Shown here in pieces: positions 42,573 through 52,546 of a stretch of 64,000 bases of DNA. The notes under the pieces were generated by a model. That model did not search any database. It worked only from the letters and a program-made list of their open reading frames with translations, and was not told the origin of the DNA. Both the position numbers and the translations under genes were made by a program. Positions within the stretch are counted from its first letter, which is position 1. Every line of letters begins with the position of its first letter. The DNA is from an uncultured Bacilli bacterium (GTDB taxonomy: Bacteria; Bacillota_I; Bacilli_A; RF39; UBA660): contig CAKOPN010000001.1 of NCBI GenBank assembly GCA_934100165.1, forward strand, positions 62,001 through 126,000. The letters are read 5' to 3'.

Positions 42573-43481
42573 CTATAATCTATCAAATGTAACTTTCCCT
42601 AAAGATGCTGACTTTAAATCGTTGATTACAGTATTATACACTTTTTCATAATCAATTGCACCACCTTTTAAATAGAAACCTCTTTTTTTAGCAATATCAT
42701 CATAAATAGTATCATAGTTGATCTCCTGTAAGTTATATCTAGAAATTAAGTTTTCTGGATAATACTTTTCAAGAACTTCTATAATGTATTTGCATAATGC
42801 TTCACTGTCAACAATTTCTTCTTTTATTGATGATAATGCTGCAAGATTATAGGCATGAATCTGGTTATCGATTTTAGGCCACAAAATTCCGGGTGAATCA
42901 AGAAGCTCTACATTATCATTTATCCTAATCCAAGAAAGATTTTTGGTAACACCTGGTGTATTTCCAACATTAACAGCTTTTTTACCTACTAAAGCATTGA
43001 TTAGTGTTGATTTACCAACGTTAGGAACTCCTATCACAAGTGCTCTAACTCTCCTAGGTTTCAATCCTTTCTTAGCTCTGTCATCATTTATTTTTTTTGC
43101 AAGATTTTTCGTTTGATTTAAAATCTCTTTAATACCATTTCTATTCAACAAATTACATTTTATAACAATGTATCCTTCTTGTTCGTATTTTTTTAGCATT
43201 AAATCTGTTTCCTTCTCATCACAAATATCATATTTAGTTACTATCAAAATTCTAGGTTTATCTTTGACTATATCATCAATATCAATTATTTTAGAACTTA
43301 AAGGCATCCTTGCATCAATTACCTCATATACAATATCAACCAAGTTAAGACTTTCCTTTATTTCTCTTTTTGTTTTAGCCATGTGGCCAGGATACCACGA
43401 AATGGAAACTTTTGAAAATCTTTCTTGGCTACCACTATTTTTCTTTTCTGCTCTCATTTTTCTTTTTTGATACATATCCAT
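42573..43481 (-). CDS. rbgA: Ribosome biogenesis GTPase RbgA (YlqF)
   Basis: A 302-residue circularly permuted GTPase required for late 50S assembly. The motifs come in permuted order: G4 TKYDICD, G5-like region, then G1 GVPNVGKSTLINAL, G2 TPGVTKN and G3 LLDSPGILWPK. ISWYPGHMAKTKREI opens the protein as in YlqF. In Bacillus it sits next to rplS and rnhB; here it is separated from both, leading a small operon with two unknown genes. Start ATG at 43479-43481 after GGAAGTGA. Confidence 0.94.
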   Translation of the reverse strand: MDMYQKRKMRAEKKNSGSQERFSKVSISWYPGHMAKTKREIKESLNLVDIVYEVIDARMPLSSKIIDIDDIVKDKPRILIVTKYDICDEKETDLMLKKYEQEGYIVIKCNLLNRNGIKEILNQTKNLAKKINDDRAKKGLKPRRVRALVIGVPNVGKSTLINALVGKKAVNVGNTPGVTKNLSWIRINDNVELLDSPGILWPKIDNQIHAYNLAALSSIKEEIVDSEALCKYIIEVLEKYYPENLISRYNLQEINYDTIYDDIAKKRGFYLKGGAIDYEKVYNTVINDLKSASLGKVTFDRL

Positions 43482-43507
43482 TTTAATCACTTCCTTTTAA
43501 CAAATTA

Positions 43508-44025
43508 CTATTTATCTTCACCTTTTTTATTACTTTCTTCAACTAACAAATCAAAATCTGATTTATACAATTTATCTTGCTTTATTCTATACTTTTCGAA
43601 TTCCGTTAATGCTTTATCACATGCTATTTCATGTGATATTTTTCCAGCATCTTTTAATATATAAGTGGCCCACCTTCTAAATTGTATAGCTCTATCTGAA
43701 TTTGTTCTATGACCCACCGAAATAACCATATCTAAGTTATAATATAATACATTCCTAGTAATCTCTCTATTACCCTCTTTTGAACTAGTGCATAATTTGC
43801 ACTAGTTGAATTCTCATTTAATTCAAGTTCAGAATATATATTTTTAATATGCTTGGTAACTACTGTTCTATCCACATTAAAGAGTTCTCCAATAGCTTTC
43901 TGTGTTAACCATAAATCACCATCCTCAAATCTAACTTGAATTCCTTTATCATGTGTTTGCCTTTCAAATATTAAGAATTCCGCACTGCTGCTTCTTATAA
44001 TTAAATCTTTTGTCACTTTTATCAT
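43508..44025 (-). pseudogene. RhuM-family protein, frameshifted and internally deleted
   Basis: The N-terminal part (43732-44025) has the RhuM signature VRFEDGDLWLTQKAIGELF...VTKHIKNIYSELELNENST. Next should come VQ-x-EG-R-x-x-x-x-x-YYNLDMVISVGHR, but the frame slips at a run of four A (minus strand, 43778-43781): one more A restores EGNREITRNVLYYNLDM. The second piece (43508-43729) continues to FRRWATYILKD and then jumps to a KISHEIACDKALTEFEKY tail typical of the RhuM C-terminus. About 100 residues of the usual 330 are missing there. Two independent lesions make this a decayed gene. RhuM genes often travel with mobile or restriction loci. Confidence 0.75.
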
Positions 44026-44203
44026 CTCCTATATCTAAAATCTTAGTTTTCCATCAATCGGAATTACCCTTAATTTTTAATAATTTTAATCATTTTTTAG
44101 CTATTAAACGTAAAAAGGCTTATGAGTAGTTTTCCGTAAGTCGGTATATACCAGTTTATATTCGTTTTATTTTCATTATTTTCACTTTATTCACTATTAA
44201 CTA

Positions 44204-44557
44204 TTATTTCTTCCATTTTCTCTCTATATTTTCTCTTTCTTTCTCTTTCAAAGAAGAAAACAAGTCAATATCTAGTTTATTACAAATTGTACATAATACA
44301 ATAAAAACATCTGCGACTTCACTTTCAATTGTATCATAATTTTTACATTTATTGTTGTCAATTGACATTGTTGTTTTCTCTTTCCTAATAGCTTTAGCAA
44401 GTTCACCTATTTCTTCTGTTAATAATAACATTGCTTGTTCTATGCTTTGATTTGAAAAGCCTCTTATTTCAATTACTTTCCTTATATATTCTTGTACTTC
44501 GCCAAATGTATTGCCTTCTTTCAAATCATTCCACAAATTAAGCTGTTCTTTGCTCAT
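44204..44557 (-). CDS. MazG-like nucleotide pyrophosphohydrolase
   Basis: A 117-residue all-helical protein of the MazG/dUTPase-like NTP-PPase superfamily. TEEIGELAKAIRK (E-E-x-x-E) and ESEVADVFIVLCTIC (E-x-x-D) give the four Mg2+-binding acids. Small single-domain members hydrolyse noncanonical or excess NTPs to NMPs. It is monocistronic between the RhuM remnant and the acyltransferase gene. The specific nucleotide is unknown. Confidence 0.82.
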   Translation of the reverse strand: MSKEQLNLWNDLKEGNTFGEVQEYIRKVIEIRGFSNQSIEQAMLLLTEEIGELAKAIRKEKTTMSIDNNKCKNYDTIESEVADVFIVLCTICNKLDIDLFSSLKEKERENIERKWKK

Positions 44558-44619
44558 TATTTAACACCTCACATTACTTTAATAAATATTATTTTTGATT
44601 TTTTACATTATCATATTTT

Positions 44620-45882
44620 TTAAATCTTACCAAGTTCTTTTACATTCTTATTTAAATTTATATTAAGTTTGTTTTTACTCTTCAATTTAACAATTAAAAA
44701 TGAAATAATGTGTGTAATCAATAATACCATAAAAATATTTAAATATGGATAATTACTTATATTTTCAAACAATAAAGATATAGCAAAAATTATCACAGGA
44801 TGTATCAAATAATAGTATTTTGAATAATCACCAAATGGAAATTTTAATTTTATATTATTAGTAATATAGACAGCTGAAATAAATAAATAATAAGTAAGTG
44901 GTACACAAGACAATAAAATGTTACTGTCAAGTCTATCGATATCGTGCAATAAGATAGCTTCAAATGTTAATAAGAAAAATGAAATAACTAGCTTAACAAA
45001 GCAATATTTTGAATGCAATTTTTCTTTTGTGCCCATATAATAACCTAATACTACATAAAACAAGCCAAAGAACAAGAAATTCCTAGTAGTAAAGAAAATA
45101 TTATAATAATAAGATAATAATTTTTTTACTGAGAATGGCAAAACACCATAATATGTTTCTGTTGCTCCAAACAATAACAATATAAAAGAAATTACTAATA
45201 AATACTTTATATTAAATTTTTTCTTCCATTTTTTCAAAACTAGCAGTGAGAATATTATTGCAGGAAAATACCATAAATGATAATAAACACCCGTATAACA
45301 CAAAGCAAGCAAGATCACAATTGGCAACAATAATATTATCAAAGCAACTAATAAAGGTAAAGCAATATTGATCTTAGCTAAATACTCATTTATAGTTGGT
45401 AAATGCTGAATCATCGTAACTATTATTACTGGTACATATAATAAACTCCAAGTCAAATATAAAGGTATTGTTTTCTTTATATAACTCTTAATATAATCTT
45501 CATTATCTTTCTCTTTTTTTGCAACAAAATAACCAGTTATTATAAAAAAAATAGGAACACATATTCTTGTAACTATATTGTTAAATGCTAAATCCAGTTC
45601 ATTTGAAAAATTTAAGAATGGACGCAAGTGCAATATTACAATTAAAATTGCTGAAATATATTTTAAAATATTTAAATTTTGATAATTCAATTTGTTAATT
45701 TCATAATTTTTATCTATATCTTTTTGAATAAATATTGTAATAAAACTAAAACAAATTATCATCGAAAACATCACAAAAGGATACCCCAAGCCATTTTCAA
45801 CCTGAAACACATTGATAACTTTTAGGAACAATACCAATATAGCTATTATTGAAGTAATAACTATTTCATTTTTATATTTCAT
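44620..45882 (-). CDS. Membrane acyltransferase, OafA/acyltransferase-3 family
   Basis: A 420-residue protein with about ten membrane helices. The family signature opens with NLNILKYISAILIVILHLRPF (catalytic His in the second helix), then VTRICVPIFFIITGYFVAKK and YYHLWYFPAI. Such enzymes O-acetylate cell-surface polysaccharides or peptidoglycan-linked sugars, or move succinyl groups. The acceptor is not evident. It lies alone, behind an extended -10 promoter (TGATATAAT, minus strand near 45990). Confidence 0.8.
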   Translation of the reverse strand: MKYKNEIVITSIIAILVLFLKVINVFQVENGLGYPFVMFSMIICFSFITIFIQKDIDKNYEINKLNYQNLNILKYISAILIVILHLRPFLNFSNELDLAFNNIVTRICVPIFFIITGYFVAKKEKDNEDYIKSYIKKTIPLYLTWSLLYVPVIIVTMIQHLPTINEYLAKINIALPLLVALIILLLPIVILLALCYTGVYYHLWYFPAIIFSLLVLKKWKKKFNIKYLLVISFILLLFGATETYYGVLPFSVKKLLSYYYNIFFTTRNFLFFGLFYVVLGYYMGTKEKLHSKYCFVKLVISFFLLTFEAILLHDIDRLDSNILLSCVPLTYYLFISAVYITNNIKLKFPFGDYSKYYYLIHPVIIFAISLLFENISNYPYLNIFMVLLITHIISFLIVKLKSKNKLNINLNKNVKELGKI

Positions 45883-46062
45883 ATTAAATCACTTTCAACT
45901 TTCAATTTGCTCTTTATCTACTAATATTTTATACTTACTTCAAAAATAAGCAGGTTTCATATTTTTAATTACGTAAATATTTCTTAAATATTATATCATA
46001 TAAAGAAAATATTTATAGTAATATCAATCAAATTATATTCTATATTTAATTTCTCATTAAAG

Positions 46063-46100
46063 TAAAAAAGAATACAGATTTAAAATAAACTCTGTATTCA
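46063..46100 (-). terminator. Terminator of the 1524-residue protein gene
   Basis: On the minus strand GAATACAGA and TCTGTATTC form a 9-bp stem with a 12-base loop followed by TTTTTT. It separates this gene from the acyltransferase gene; the 180 bases beyond hold only that gene's promoter. Confidence 0.85.
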
Positions 46101-46147
46101 ATTTACCCGTAAGCAATGTATAGAAATCACTTTCACCAAGCATTAAG

Positions 46148-49100
46148 TTACCTTTTAATTCCTGCTGTTTGAGTTTGTTCAGCTTCCATACTTTTTAAGT
46201 AACCTTTTAGTACATGAGACATCTTCTGATATCCTTCTGCGCTCATGTTACTAACTACAAAATTATCATGTGGATATTGTCCTCTTCTTTCAGCCAAATG
46301 ATTATCTCCAAAATCCCATATTTGATAAGTTGATTGAAATTCGGAAAAGCTCTTACCTTCAGATGCATCAACAAAGCTTTTAGCAGCATCAACAAATGAA
46401 CCACCATTTTGCAAGATCCAATTTTCGATTCCAACTCCACCTAAACCACCTTGAGGAGTTTCCCCTCGATTAGGTTTATACACTCCAGCTTCTTTTAACA
46501 CTTCTTTAGCAAGCAAGATATTTGCTACAACATACTTATATTTTTCTGGATCATTTTTCTTAATTGTAGTAAGTCTATCTTTTAATGCCATATCAGTTGA
46601 ATAAGCCACTTTATCTGTTTTTTCTGCAAATGTAATGTCAATATCTACATTTGTATCATTATCAATTTGAACATTTTTTAATCTGAAATCACCATTACCA
46701 GTTAATTCTGAAGAATTTTCTTTGCCAAGTTTCTTTAATATAGTTTGTTTTAATTCAGTTAGTTTTGAAGGATCAGATAGTATGTTTTTGTCTAATCTCA
46801 TCATAAAGTCAAAATCACCATCACCTGGTTTATTTGTTTCTCTTCCAGTCGAACCAGTATCAATAAGTTCCACATAACCTTCAGTCAAATCACCATCAAT
46901 GTCTGTTTTTAAATGTAATCCCAAATCTTCAAGAGAATCTTTTATAATATGATTTATTTTTTCTCTTTTTGTTTGAACCTCTAAGTTGCTTTGTTCTATT
47001 TGCTGTGCTAAACACTCAGTTTCTTCAGTAACTAAGTTTTCTGAAAAAGCATAATTGTCTTCATCAAAGTAAGATAATCCATTCATTTTTGCTCTTAATT
47101 CATCATAATCTTTCGGAGTAAATATAATTTTGCCTTCTTTATTAGCTACAGGAATGTAAAATCCGTTCATAGCAATCTCTAGTCCTATTTTAGGATCGTA
47201 CTTTTCACTTACAATATAGTTAATTTCACTAGAAGCAAATCCTGTTCTAATTCCATAATGATCTCGACCCAAAACGCCAGTATAAAACGCTTCCATTTTA
47301 GACAAATCTCTCTCTGACTCTAACGTTTCATTGTTTTTTCTAGTAACTACAAATCTATCATCATTTTTTAATACAAACCATATAGGTCCATAACTTTTTG
47401 CTATTGTTCTATCTATTTTTTCAGCTATTGTTCCATCTTGACTCATTATCATTGATACATCAGTATCAAGAGATGTAGCATCACTACCAGCACTTGAGCC
47501 CAAATATTCTTTCGAATTGCTACCATTTTGTAAAATGTTTCTTAAATAAGTAATATCGCCAATACCTTTAACAAAATCACCTTGTTCCAATACCATATCA
47601 GAATTAGATGCTTTTCTGTTTCTCAAATCTGCTGTTTGAATTTTTCCCTCTATATATTCCTTAGCCTGTTCTAACGTATCAATGCCGGCAAAGCCACAAA
47701 ACATTCTAACAACTCTATCACCTAAATTATAATCCAATGTTCCGTCAGGAGATAATTTTCTTGAAAGTTCTGCTATATCATTTAAAATATCACCACTAGA
47801 TATGAACATTTCATGTTCTTGCTTTGCTCTCATTGTACTATTGTACAATGTAGCCAAATGTTTGCTAAATACTTCTAATTGTTTTTTGTCTGTATCATCA
47901 AGAAAATCAAATTGGACTTGACCAGACTTAATTTTCTCATATAAGTTACAACCAAATTCTATGTTTTTCAAATAAGAATTGACAGATCTATTATTAGAAC
48001 CAAATGAAGACTTAATTAAATCAGAAAATACTATTACCTTTTTGCCCATTGTTGATGAATTTTTCAAAGTTGGAGAAACCGTTGAACTCTCCCCAAAATT
48101 AAATCCATTAAAATCAGGATGCAATATTTCAAAGCAAGAATATATTTTCCCAACTATTGGAATATTATTTTTCAAAAATACATCTTCAACTTTATTTAAA
48201 TATTTTAAAGGATCATCTGATTTTAATATCTGTGTAGTAAGTTCTTTCCTAAAAGCGTATATTTCACTTGAATTTGAATACAAAAATCTCTGCAAAATTT
48301 TAGAAACGTATTCTATTTTTTCTATATCTATATTAGTACCAAGATTTAAAACATACTCTTTAAATGATTTTTGTAATTCCACATCCTGTATTTTAGAGTA
48401 TTCTGATATCACCTTCATACGATTATAATTTGCCATTTTAAAATCATAAGTATTATTAAACATCTGAATAATCCAAGATAAGTCTTCAGGGAAGCCACAA
48501 GCAATATTTGTATTATCAAACCATTGAAATAACTCAGGATTGTTGTTAAAATCATCCAAAGTAAACTCTTTATTGTAAAATTTATTTCTAATTTCCTGTG
48601 GAACATTTTCACCTAAAAATAATGTTGGATTGTTCTCTTTAAAGTGCTTAGGTATATTTTCATCATATTTTATTTTGCCAGCAATAATATTCTGTAAGAT
48701 TGTTCTATCAATTTCATTTAATAAATCATTCTGTGTAAAATTTTGATTAAATCTAAAATCGTTTAATTTATTATCATTAAAAATTTGTTCGAGATATTTG
48801 TTATATGAAAGCATTACATCAAAAGCTTTATCTGGGCCAAATATTTGTTTGACACCACTTACTAAATTTATTCGTTTATAATTATAATCATTATTTATAG
48901 TGCTAACAGGCATATATCTAAACAACAATTCCAAGTCAACACCTTTTAAAAATTCTCTATAAGATGGATTTGATAAAATAGACTCTGTTGAAATTGTTCT
49001 GTTATAAAATGCTTCTTTTAATTCTTTCGGTGCATCTTTATTTAAAAACATTGAAGGATAATTTTCTATCATGTGTTTAGGAATACGAGATGGATAAGGT

Positions 49101-50722
49101 GTATTTTTTTCAATAATTACTTTTCTCAAAATTTCATCTATATTGCTTGAAATTTGCTCCATATCATCATTTGGTGAAAATTCAACCTCATATTGATAAT
49201 CATTTACTACAGTTTTATCAAAAATAATATTTAAAGCATCACTATACTCTGTAATGAAATTCATGAAGCCATCAAAATCTGTTTTTTCCTCAAGGAATTT
49301 ATAAAAATCCTCGTAACCAAATGATGTTTTTTTACCCTCTATTTTTACTTTTCTTTCCTCAAAGCAAGAACTTAATTTTTTTCCTCTTAAATATTCAACA
49401 TATTCTGGATGTTCTAAAATGTATTGAGGTGTTATTGATTTAGTATAAAATAATTTTTGTAACTCCTCTGGTGCTTGTTCTGACATGAATAATTCAGGAG
49501 TTTTTGCTTTGAATTTCTCAGTTATTTCTCTATAATCAGGTGTTTTATTAACATAGTTAAAATCAGTTGGGCCATATATTATCATTCTTCTCATCACTTC
49601 GTAAAACTCATCTTTTGTATATGGGCCATCTGTATATCTATTTTTAAGGAAAAGTGTTCTATATGATTCATCTGCAGAAGAAGCATAATGTAAATACATA
49701 TCATATATTGAATTTAACATTTCACAATTATTTTTAGTAAAAAAATGACCATACTCGTTATCAAAATCTACAACATTTTCTAATCCATAAATTTCAGCAA
49801 AACATAAAGCCTTATAATTTAATAACGCTGAAATAGGAATAGATATTTTAGAAACATAATCTTGAGGTAACAGTTCTAATTCTTTGATTAAACTTTCTGT
49901 ATGAGGGAATTTTTTTATATAATCAATTATTGATGAATACTTAAATATTTCTTTATATTGGTCATCAGTTAGTTTAATACCTTGTTCATAATTTTCTTGG
50001 TTTTTATAAGCTTCATCTAATATATTATCAGTAAACTTTTTAATAAATCCTTTTTTTTCTTCATCTGAAGTAAGAGATGAAACGTTATCAATAAATTCAT
50101 AAATATTATTATGCTCCACAATTAAAGTAGATAGATTTCCATAAGTATTCATAAATTCCTTTAACTTGACATTAGTAATATGTTCTTTATTTGCATCATC
50201 TTTTAATAAACAATAACTCAAATCTTTATCTTTAAATAAATTCCAATTACAAACAATATCCTTTAAGCTAACTTCACCTTCGTTAAAGGCATTTTTCAAA
50301 TGTGTTAAATTAACATCATCACTTTCTGAAACATCAAGTAATCTTCCTGAATATACTTCCTTCATCTTTTCAGAATAATCAATTGGCTTTAACTGATTTT
50401 TTACTAATTTATACAAGTCACCATTAATGTCTTCAGTGTGTGGATCAATAAACATTAGTGCATCTCTAAAATTAACATTTCTATTATAATACACGCTTTT
50501 GTTTATTAACTCCCAATCCAGGTTTTTACACCTATCAATGCCGAACTTTTCTATAATCTCTCTATCAGCTTCTCTAACACATGATATTGGTATTTTGTCA
50601 TCCAAATTATATTCAATAAATTCATTTAAAGAAAGCGTACTATCATAAACCTTGTTTAATATATATTTAGGAACATTTAACTTTTTCCTAAATAACTGTC
50701 CTCTTTGATATTTATAGTTCAT
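46148..50722 (-). CDS. Giant protein with C-terminal nucleotidyltransferase domain
   Basis: A 1524-residue protein with no signal peptide or membrane helix. Three repeats of about 147-residue period lie at 400-455, 547-600 and 691-745. Each has P..F...AP.EL...FY...T...IL..P....L. The middle, about 1040-1215, is an undefined alpha/beta region (FVKGIGDITYL, YGPIWFVLKNDDRFVV). Near the C-terminus GSTGRETNKPGDGDFDF (1290-1306) fits a polymerase-beta nucleotidyltransferase: GS, then Asp1303-x-Asp1305, with Asp1360/Asp1362 as the third acid. GGLGGVGIENWIL (1425-1437) recalls the segment after the active site in class I CCA-adding and OAS/CD-NTase-type enzymes. It is transcribed alone between two terminators. 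Function unknown; signalling nucleotide synthesis or target modification are possibilities. Confidence 0.65.
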   Translation of the reverse strand: MNYKYQRGQLFRKKLNVPKYILNKVYDSTLSLNEFIEYNLDDKIPISCVREADREIIEKFGIDRCKNLDWELINKSVYYNRNVNFRDALMFIDPHTEDINGDLYKLVKNQLKPIDYSEKMKEVYSGRLLDVSESDDVNLTHLKNAFNEGEVSLKDIVCNWNLFKDKDLSYCLLKDDANKEHITNVKLKEFMNTYGNLSTLIVEHNNIYEFIDNVSSLTSDEEKKGFIKKFTDNILDEAYKNQENYEQGIKLTDDQYKEIFKYSSIIDYIKKFPHTESLIKELELLPQDYVSKISIPISALLNYKALCFAEIYGLENVVDFDNEYGHFFTKNNCEMLNSIYDMYLHYASSADESYRTLFLKNRYTDGPYTKDEFYEVMRRMIIYGPTDFNYVNKTPDYREITEKFKAKTPELFMSEQAPEELQKLFYTKSITPQYILEHPEYVEYLRGKKLSSCFEERKVKIEGKKTSFGYEDFYKFLEEKTDFDGFMNFITEYSDALNIIFDKTVVNDYQYEVEFSPNDDMEQISSNIDEILRKVIIEKNTPYPSRIPKHMIENYPSMFLNKDAPKELKEAFYNRTISTESILSNPSYREFLKGVDLELLFRYMPVSTINNDYNYKRINLVSGVKQIFGPDKAFDVMLSYNKYLEQIFNDNKLNDFRFNQNFTQNDLLNEIDRTILQNIIAGKIKYDENIPKHFKENNPTLFLGENVPQEIRNKFYNKEFTLDDFNNNPELFQWFDNTNIACGFPEDLSWIIQMFNNTYDFKMANYNRMKVISEYSKIQDVELQKSFKEYVLNLGTNIDIEKIEYVSKILQRFLYSNSSEIYAFRKELTTQILKSDDPLKYLNKVEDVFLKNNIPIVGKIYSCFEILHPDFNGFNFGESSTVSPTLKNSSTMGKKVIVFSDLIKSSFGSNNRSVNSYLKNIEFGCNLYEKIKSGQVQFDFLDDTDKKQLEVFSKHLATLYNSTMRAKQEHEMFISSGDILNDIAELSRKLSPDGTLDYNLGDRVVRMFCGFAGIDTLEQAKEYIEGKIQTADLRNRKASNSDMVLEQGDFVKGIGDITYLRNILQNGSNSKEYLGSSAGSDATSLDTDVSMIMSQDGTIAEKIDRTIAKSYGPIWFVLKNDDRFVVTRKNNETLESERDLSKMEAFYTGVLGRDHYGIRTGFASSEINYIVSEKYDPKIGLEIAMNGFYIPVANKEGKIIFTPKDYDELRAKMNGLSYFDEDNYAFSENLVTEETECLAQQIEQSNLEVQTKREKINHIIKDSLEDLGLHLKTDIDGDLTEGYVELIDTGSTGRETNKPGDGDFDFMMRLDKNILSDPSKLTELKQTILKKLGKENSSELTGNGDFRLKNVQIDNDTNVDIDITFAEKTDKVAYSTDMALKDRLTTIKKNDPEKYKYVVANILLAKEVLKEAGVYKPNRGETPQGGLGGVGIENWILQNGGSFVDAAKSFVDASEGKSFSEFQSTYQIWDFGDNHLAERRGQYPHDNFVVSNMSAEGYQKMSHVLKGYLKSMEAEQTQTAGIKR

Positions 50723-50771
50723 CTATCATCACCTACAATATCATTGTATCATATATTTAGAATTATAAAGT

Positions 50772-50813
50772 AAAAAAAATGTAGACATCATATTTTTTTA
50801 CATGTCTACATTT
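50772..50813 (-). terminator. Terminator of the anchored surface protein gene
   Basis: On the minus strand AAATGTAGACAT and ATGTCTACATTT pair across a loop of about 13 bases, followed by a long T run. Confidence 0.85.
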
Positions 50814-50844
50814 ATCTTATCAAATAAGTTAATTATTCCAAGCA

Positions 50845-51948
50845 CTATTTTTCGATATAGCCACTTGTTTTTTCAGCATACATATTATCTGTTATGTTTT
50901 TATATCTTTCACCATCATAATCATCAGTAAATCCATTATAAGCCTTATATATATCACCAGTTTCAGTATCATACACTCTTTCATATCCTAAAGTGGCATC
51001 ACTTTGTTTTTGACTCATAATATCATAAGTTTTATTTCTATTTTCCCAAGCACTCATGTAAGAATCAAAAGATTTTTGAATAGATGCATTTAACTCTAAT
51101 GATCGTTTTGTTTGTGCATTTCCATCATCGATGGTCTTCTTTACATATGAATCACTAAACTCTATTGAATTTATTGATTCTAGTAATATATCTTTATAAT
51201 CAATAAACTCATTTTCATTAGCAGTTATAGTCATTATGTCATATACCATATAATATGTACAATCTATACCACCAAGATATTGATTCCCAAAATTTACAAT
51301 TGATGCTAGAAACATTCCTTCACCAGTTTTACCATTAGCTCCAGTAAATGTTGCTCTTAAAACTTTACTATCAAGCGCAACACTTTTCATAGAAGCACTA
51401 CTTACTTGTTCATCTTTTTTCGAAAAATTACTATATGTTGGAAAATTAAAATTAGAAAGTGTTGGTTCAATTTTATTCATATAGCTTCCAATCTCATTAA
51501 ACTTTTGATAAAAGGTTTCAATCGTTGGAGTATCAAGCACCACAGCATCTGCAAATAAACTATATTGTCCTCCTGAAAGAGTTGAATAATCTTGCCAATA
51601 TTTTTTTGCAGCTGCACTTTTTAAAAGTGGTTGCATCTTTAACATCAAGAATATTCCTTCGTTTGTATCTTTAGGATTATATACTTTAATAGCATAATAA
51701 ATTCCAACACCAGCAGACTCAACAGTCCATCCTTTTGGTTTTTTCATAGAAAATACATCATTTTCATATTTTTCTAAACTAAGTTTGCTAACATCATTTG
51801 CTACTATCTTAACTTTTCCATCTTTAGTAGTAATAGTGCCACCTCCTGTTCCACCTTGACCACCAGTTAACAACACAGTTACTACTCCTATTGTTGCAAA
51901 AACTAGTACAAAACAAATGATTCCTATTATAATTTTTTTCTTATTCAT
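50845..51948 (-). CDS. Membrane-anchored extracellular protein, unknown
   Basis: A 367-residue protein with a Lys-rich start and one hydrophobic helix at 5-28 acting as signal anchor (no lipobox Cys). A Gly/Thr linker (GGQGGTGGGT) leads into an extracellular domain. FSMKKPKGWTVESAG...GIFLMLKMQPLLKS resembles the PsbP/Mog1-like fold found in several Gram-positive surface proteins. A C-terminal QKQSDATLGYERVYDTETGDIYKAY-type segment is seen in uncharacterised Firmicute proteins. Function not known. It is followed by a strong terminator. Confidence 0.6.
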   Translation of the reverse strand: MNKKKIIIGIICFVLVFATIGVVTVLLTGGQGGTGGGTITTKDGKVKIVANDVSKLSLEKYENDVFSMKKPKGWTVESAGVGIYYAIKVYNPKDTNEGIFLMLKMQPLLKSAAAKKYWQDYSTLSGGQYSLFADAVVLDTPTIETFYQKFNEIGSYMNKIEPTLSNFNFPTYSNFSKKDEQVSSASMKSVALDSKVLRATFTGANGKTGEGMFLASIVNFGNQYLGGIDCTYYMVYDIMTITANENEFIDYKDILLESINSIEFSDSYVKKTIDDGNAQTKRSLELNASIQKSFDSYMSAWENRNKTYDIMSQKQSDATLGYERVYDTETGDIYKAYNGFTDDYDGERYKNITDNMYAEKTSGYIEK

Positions 51949-52048
51949 TTAACTCACCTAATAATATTATATATAGAAAAGAAAAAAGAAACAATTAAGT
52001 TGACGCATGAGGCAATGTTTTTAATGGCAACTGTCTTTTTCTATACAA

Positions 52049-52528
52049 TCACATCATTTCTACAATCTTAACAAAGTTCCCATGCTCTTTAATAATACTT
52101 ATTAAATCGTTTACTTTTAGCCAAACAGTAGCACTATTATCATTGGGGTGAGCACCTACAACATCATTAAGTTCCTTATCTATATATAAAGATACTTCTT
52201 TCCTTTCATCATTCAAAATACCAAATGGTGTAACAGAGCCTGGTTCTAACTTCATTATTTTCTTCAAATCAAAAGATGAAGCAAAATGAAGTGATCTAAG
52301 ACTGTTGTCAGTTCTAAATTTTTTAAGGTCAACTTTTTTCCCAGCTTTAACAAGCAATAGAAAGTATTTTTTTCTATCATCGCAAAGGAAAAGATTTTTA
52401 GCATTGCCATCTGGGTAAGGCATATCCATATCATCAAGATCAGCCATCTTATAAACTTTTTTATGTTCTGTAACTTCATACCATATGTTTCTTTTTTTAA
52501 TATAATCAAAAATCTGTTCTTTATTCAT
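52049..52528 (-). CDS. YbaK/ProX-type aminoacyl-tRNA deacylase
   Basis: A 159-residue protein of the INS (YbaK/ProRS insertion) superfamily that hydrolyses mischarged tRNA, such as Ala-tRNA-Pro. Signatures are GNAKNLFLCDDRKKYFLLLV (with the conserved Lys), SLHFASSFDLKKIMKLEPGSVTPFGIL and a VVGAHPNDNSATV segment. This matches ProXp-ala/PrdX family proteins best. It lies 18 bases after the 3-hydroxyacyl-CoA dehydrogenase gene and is probably co-transcribed. The start ATG at 52526-52528 has only a weak ribosome site. Confidence 0.85.
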   Translation of the reverse strand: MNKEQIFDYIKKRNIWYEVTEHKKVYKMADLDDMDMPYPDGNAKNLFLCDDRKKYFLLLVKAGKKVDLKKFRTDNSLRSLHFASSFDLKKIMKLEPGSVTPFGILNDERKEVSLYIDKELNDVVGAHPNDNSATVWLKVNDLISIIKEHGNFVKIVEMM

Positions 52529-52546
52529 AAACACAATTCACATCTC

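Noticed and set aside
43732..44025. The first RhuM piece as a complete 97-residue regulator
   Set aside because: Its last 22 residues are out-of-frame sequence; the expected RhuM residues appear in the neighbouring frame, so it is a frameshift product.
46148..50722. An ADP-ribosyltransferase domain at about residues 1040-1215 of the giant protein
   Set aside because: A few strands look compatible, but I cannot place the R-S-E or H-Y-E catalytic residues, so no call is made.
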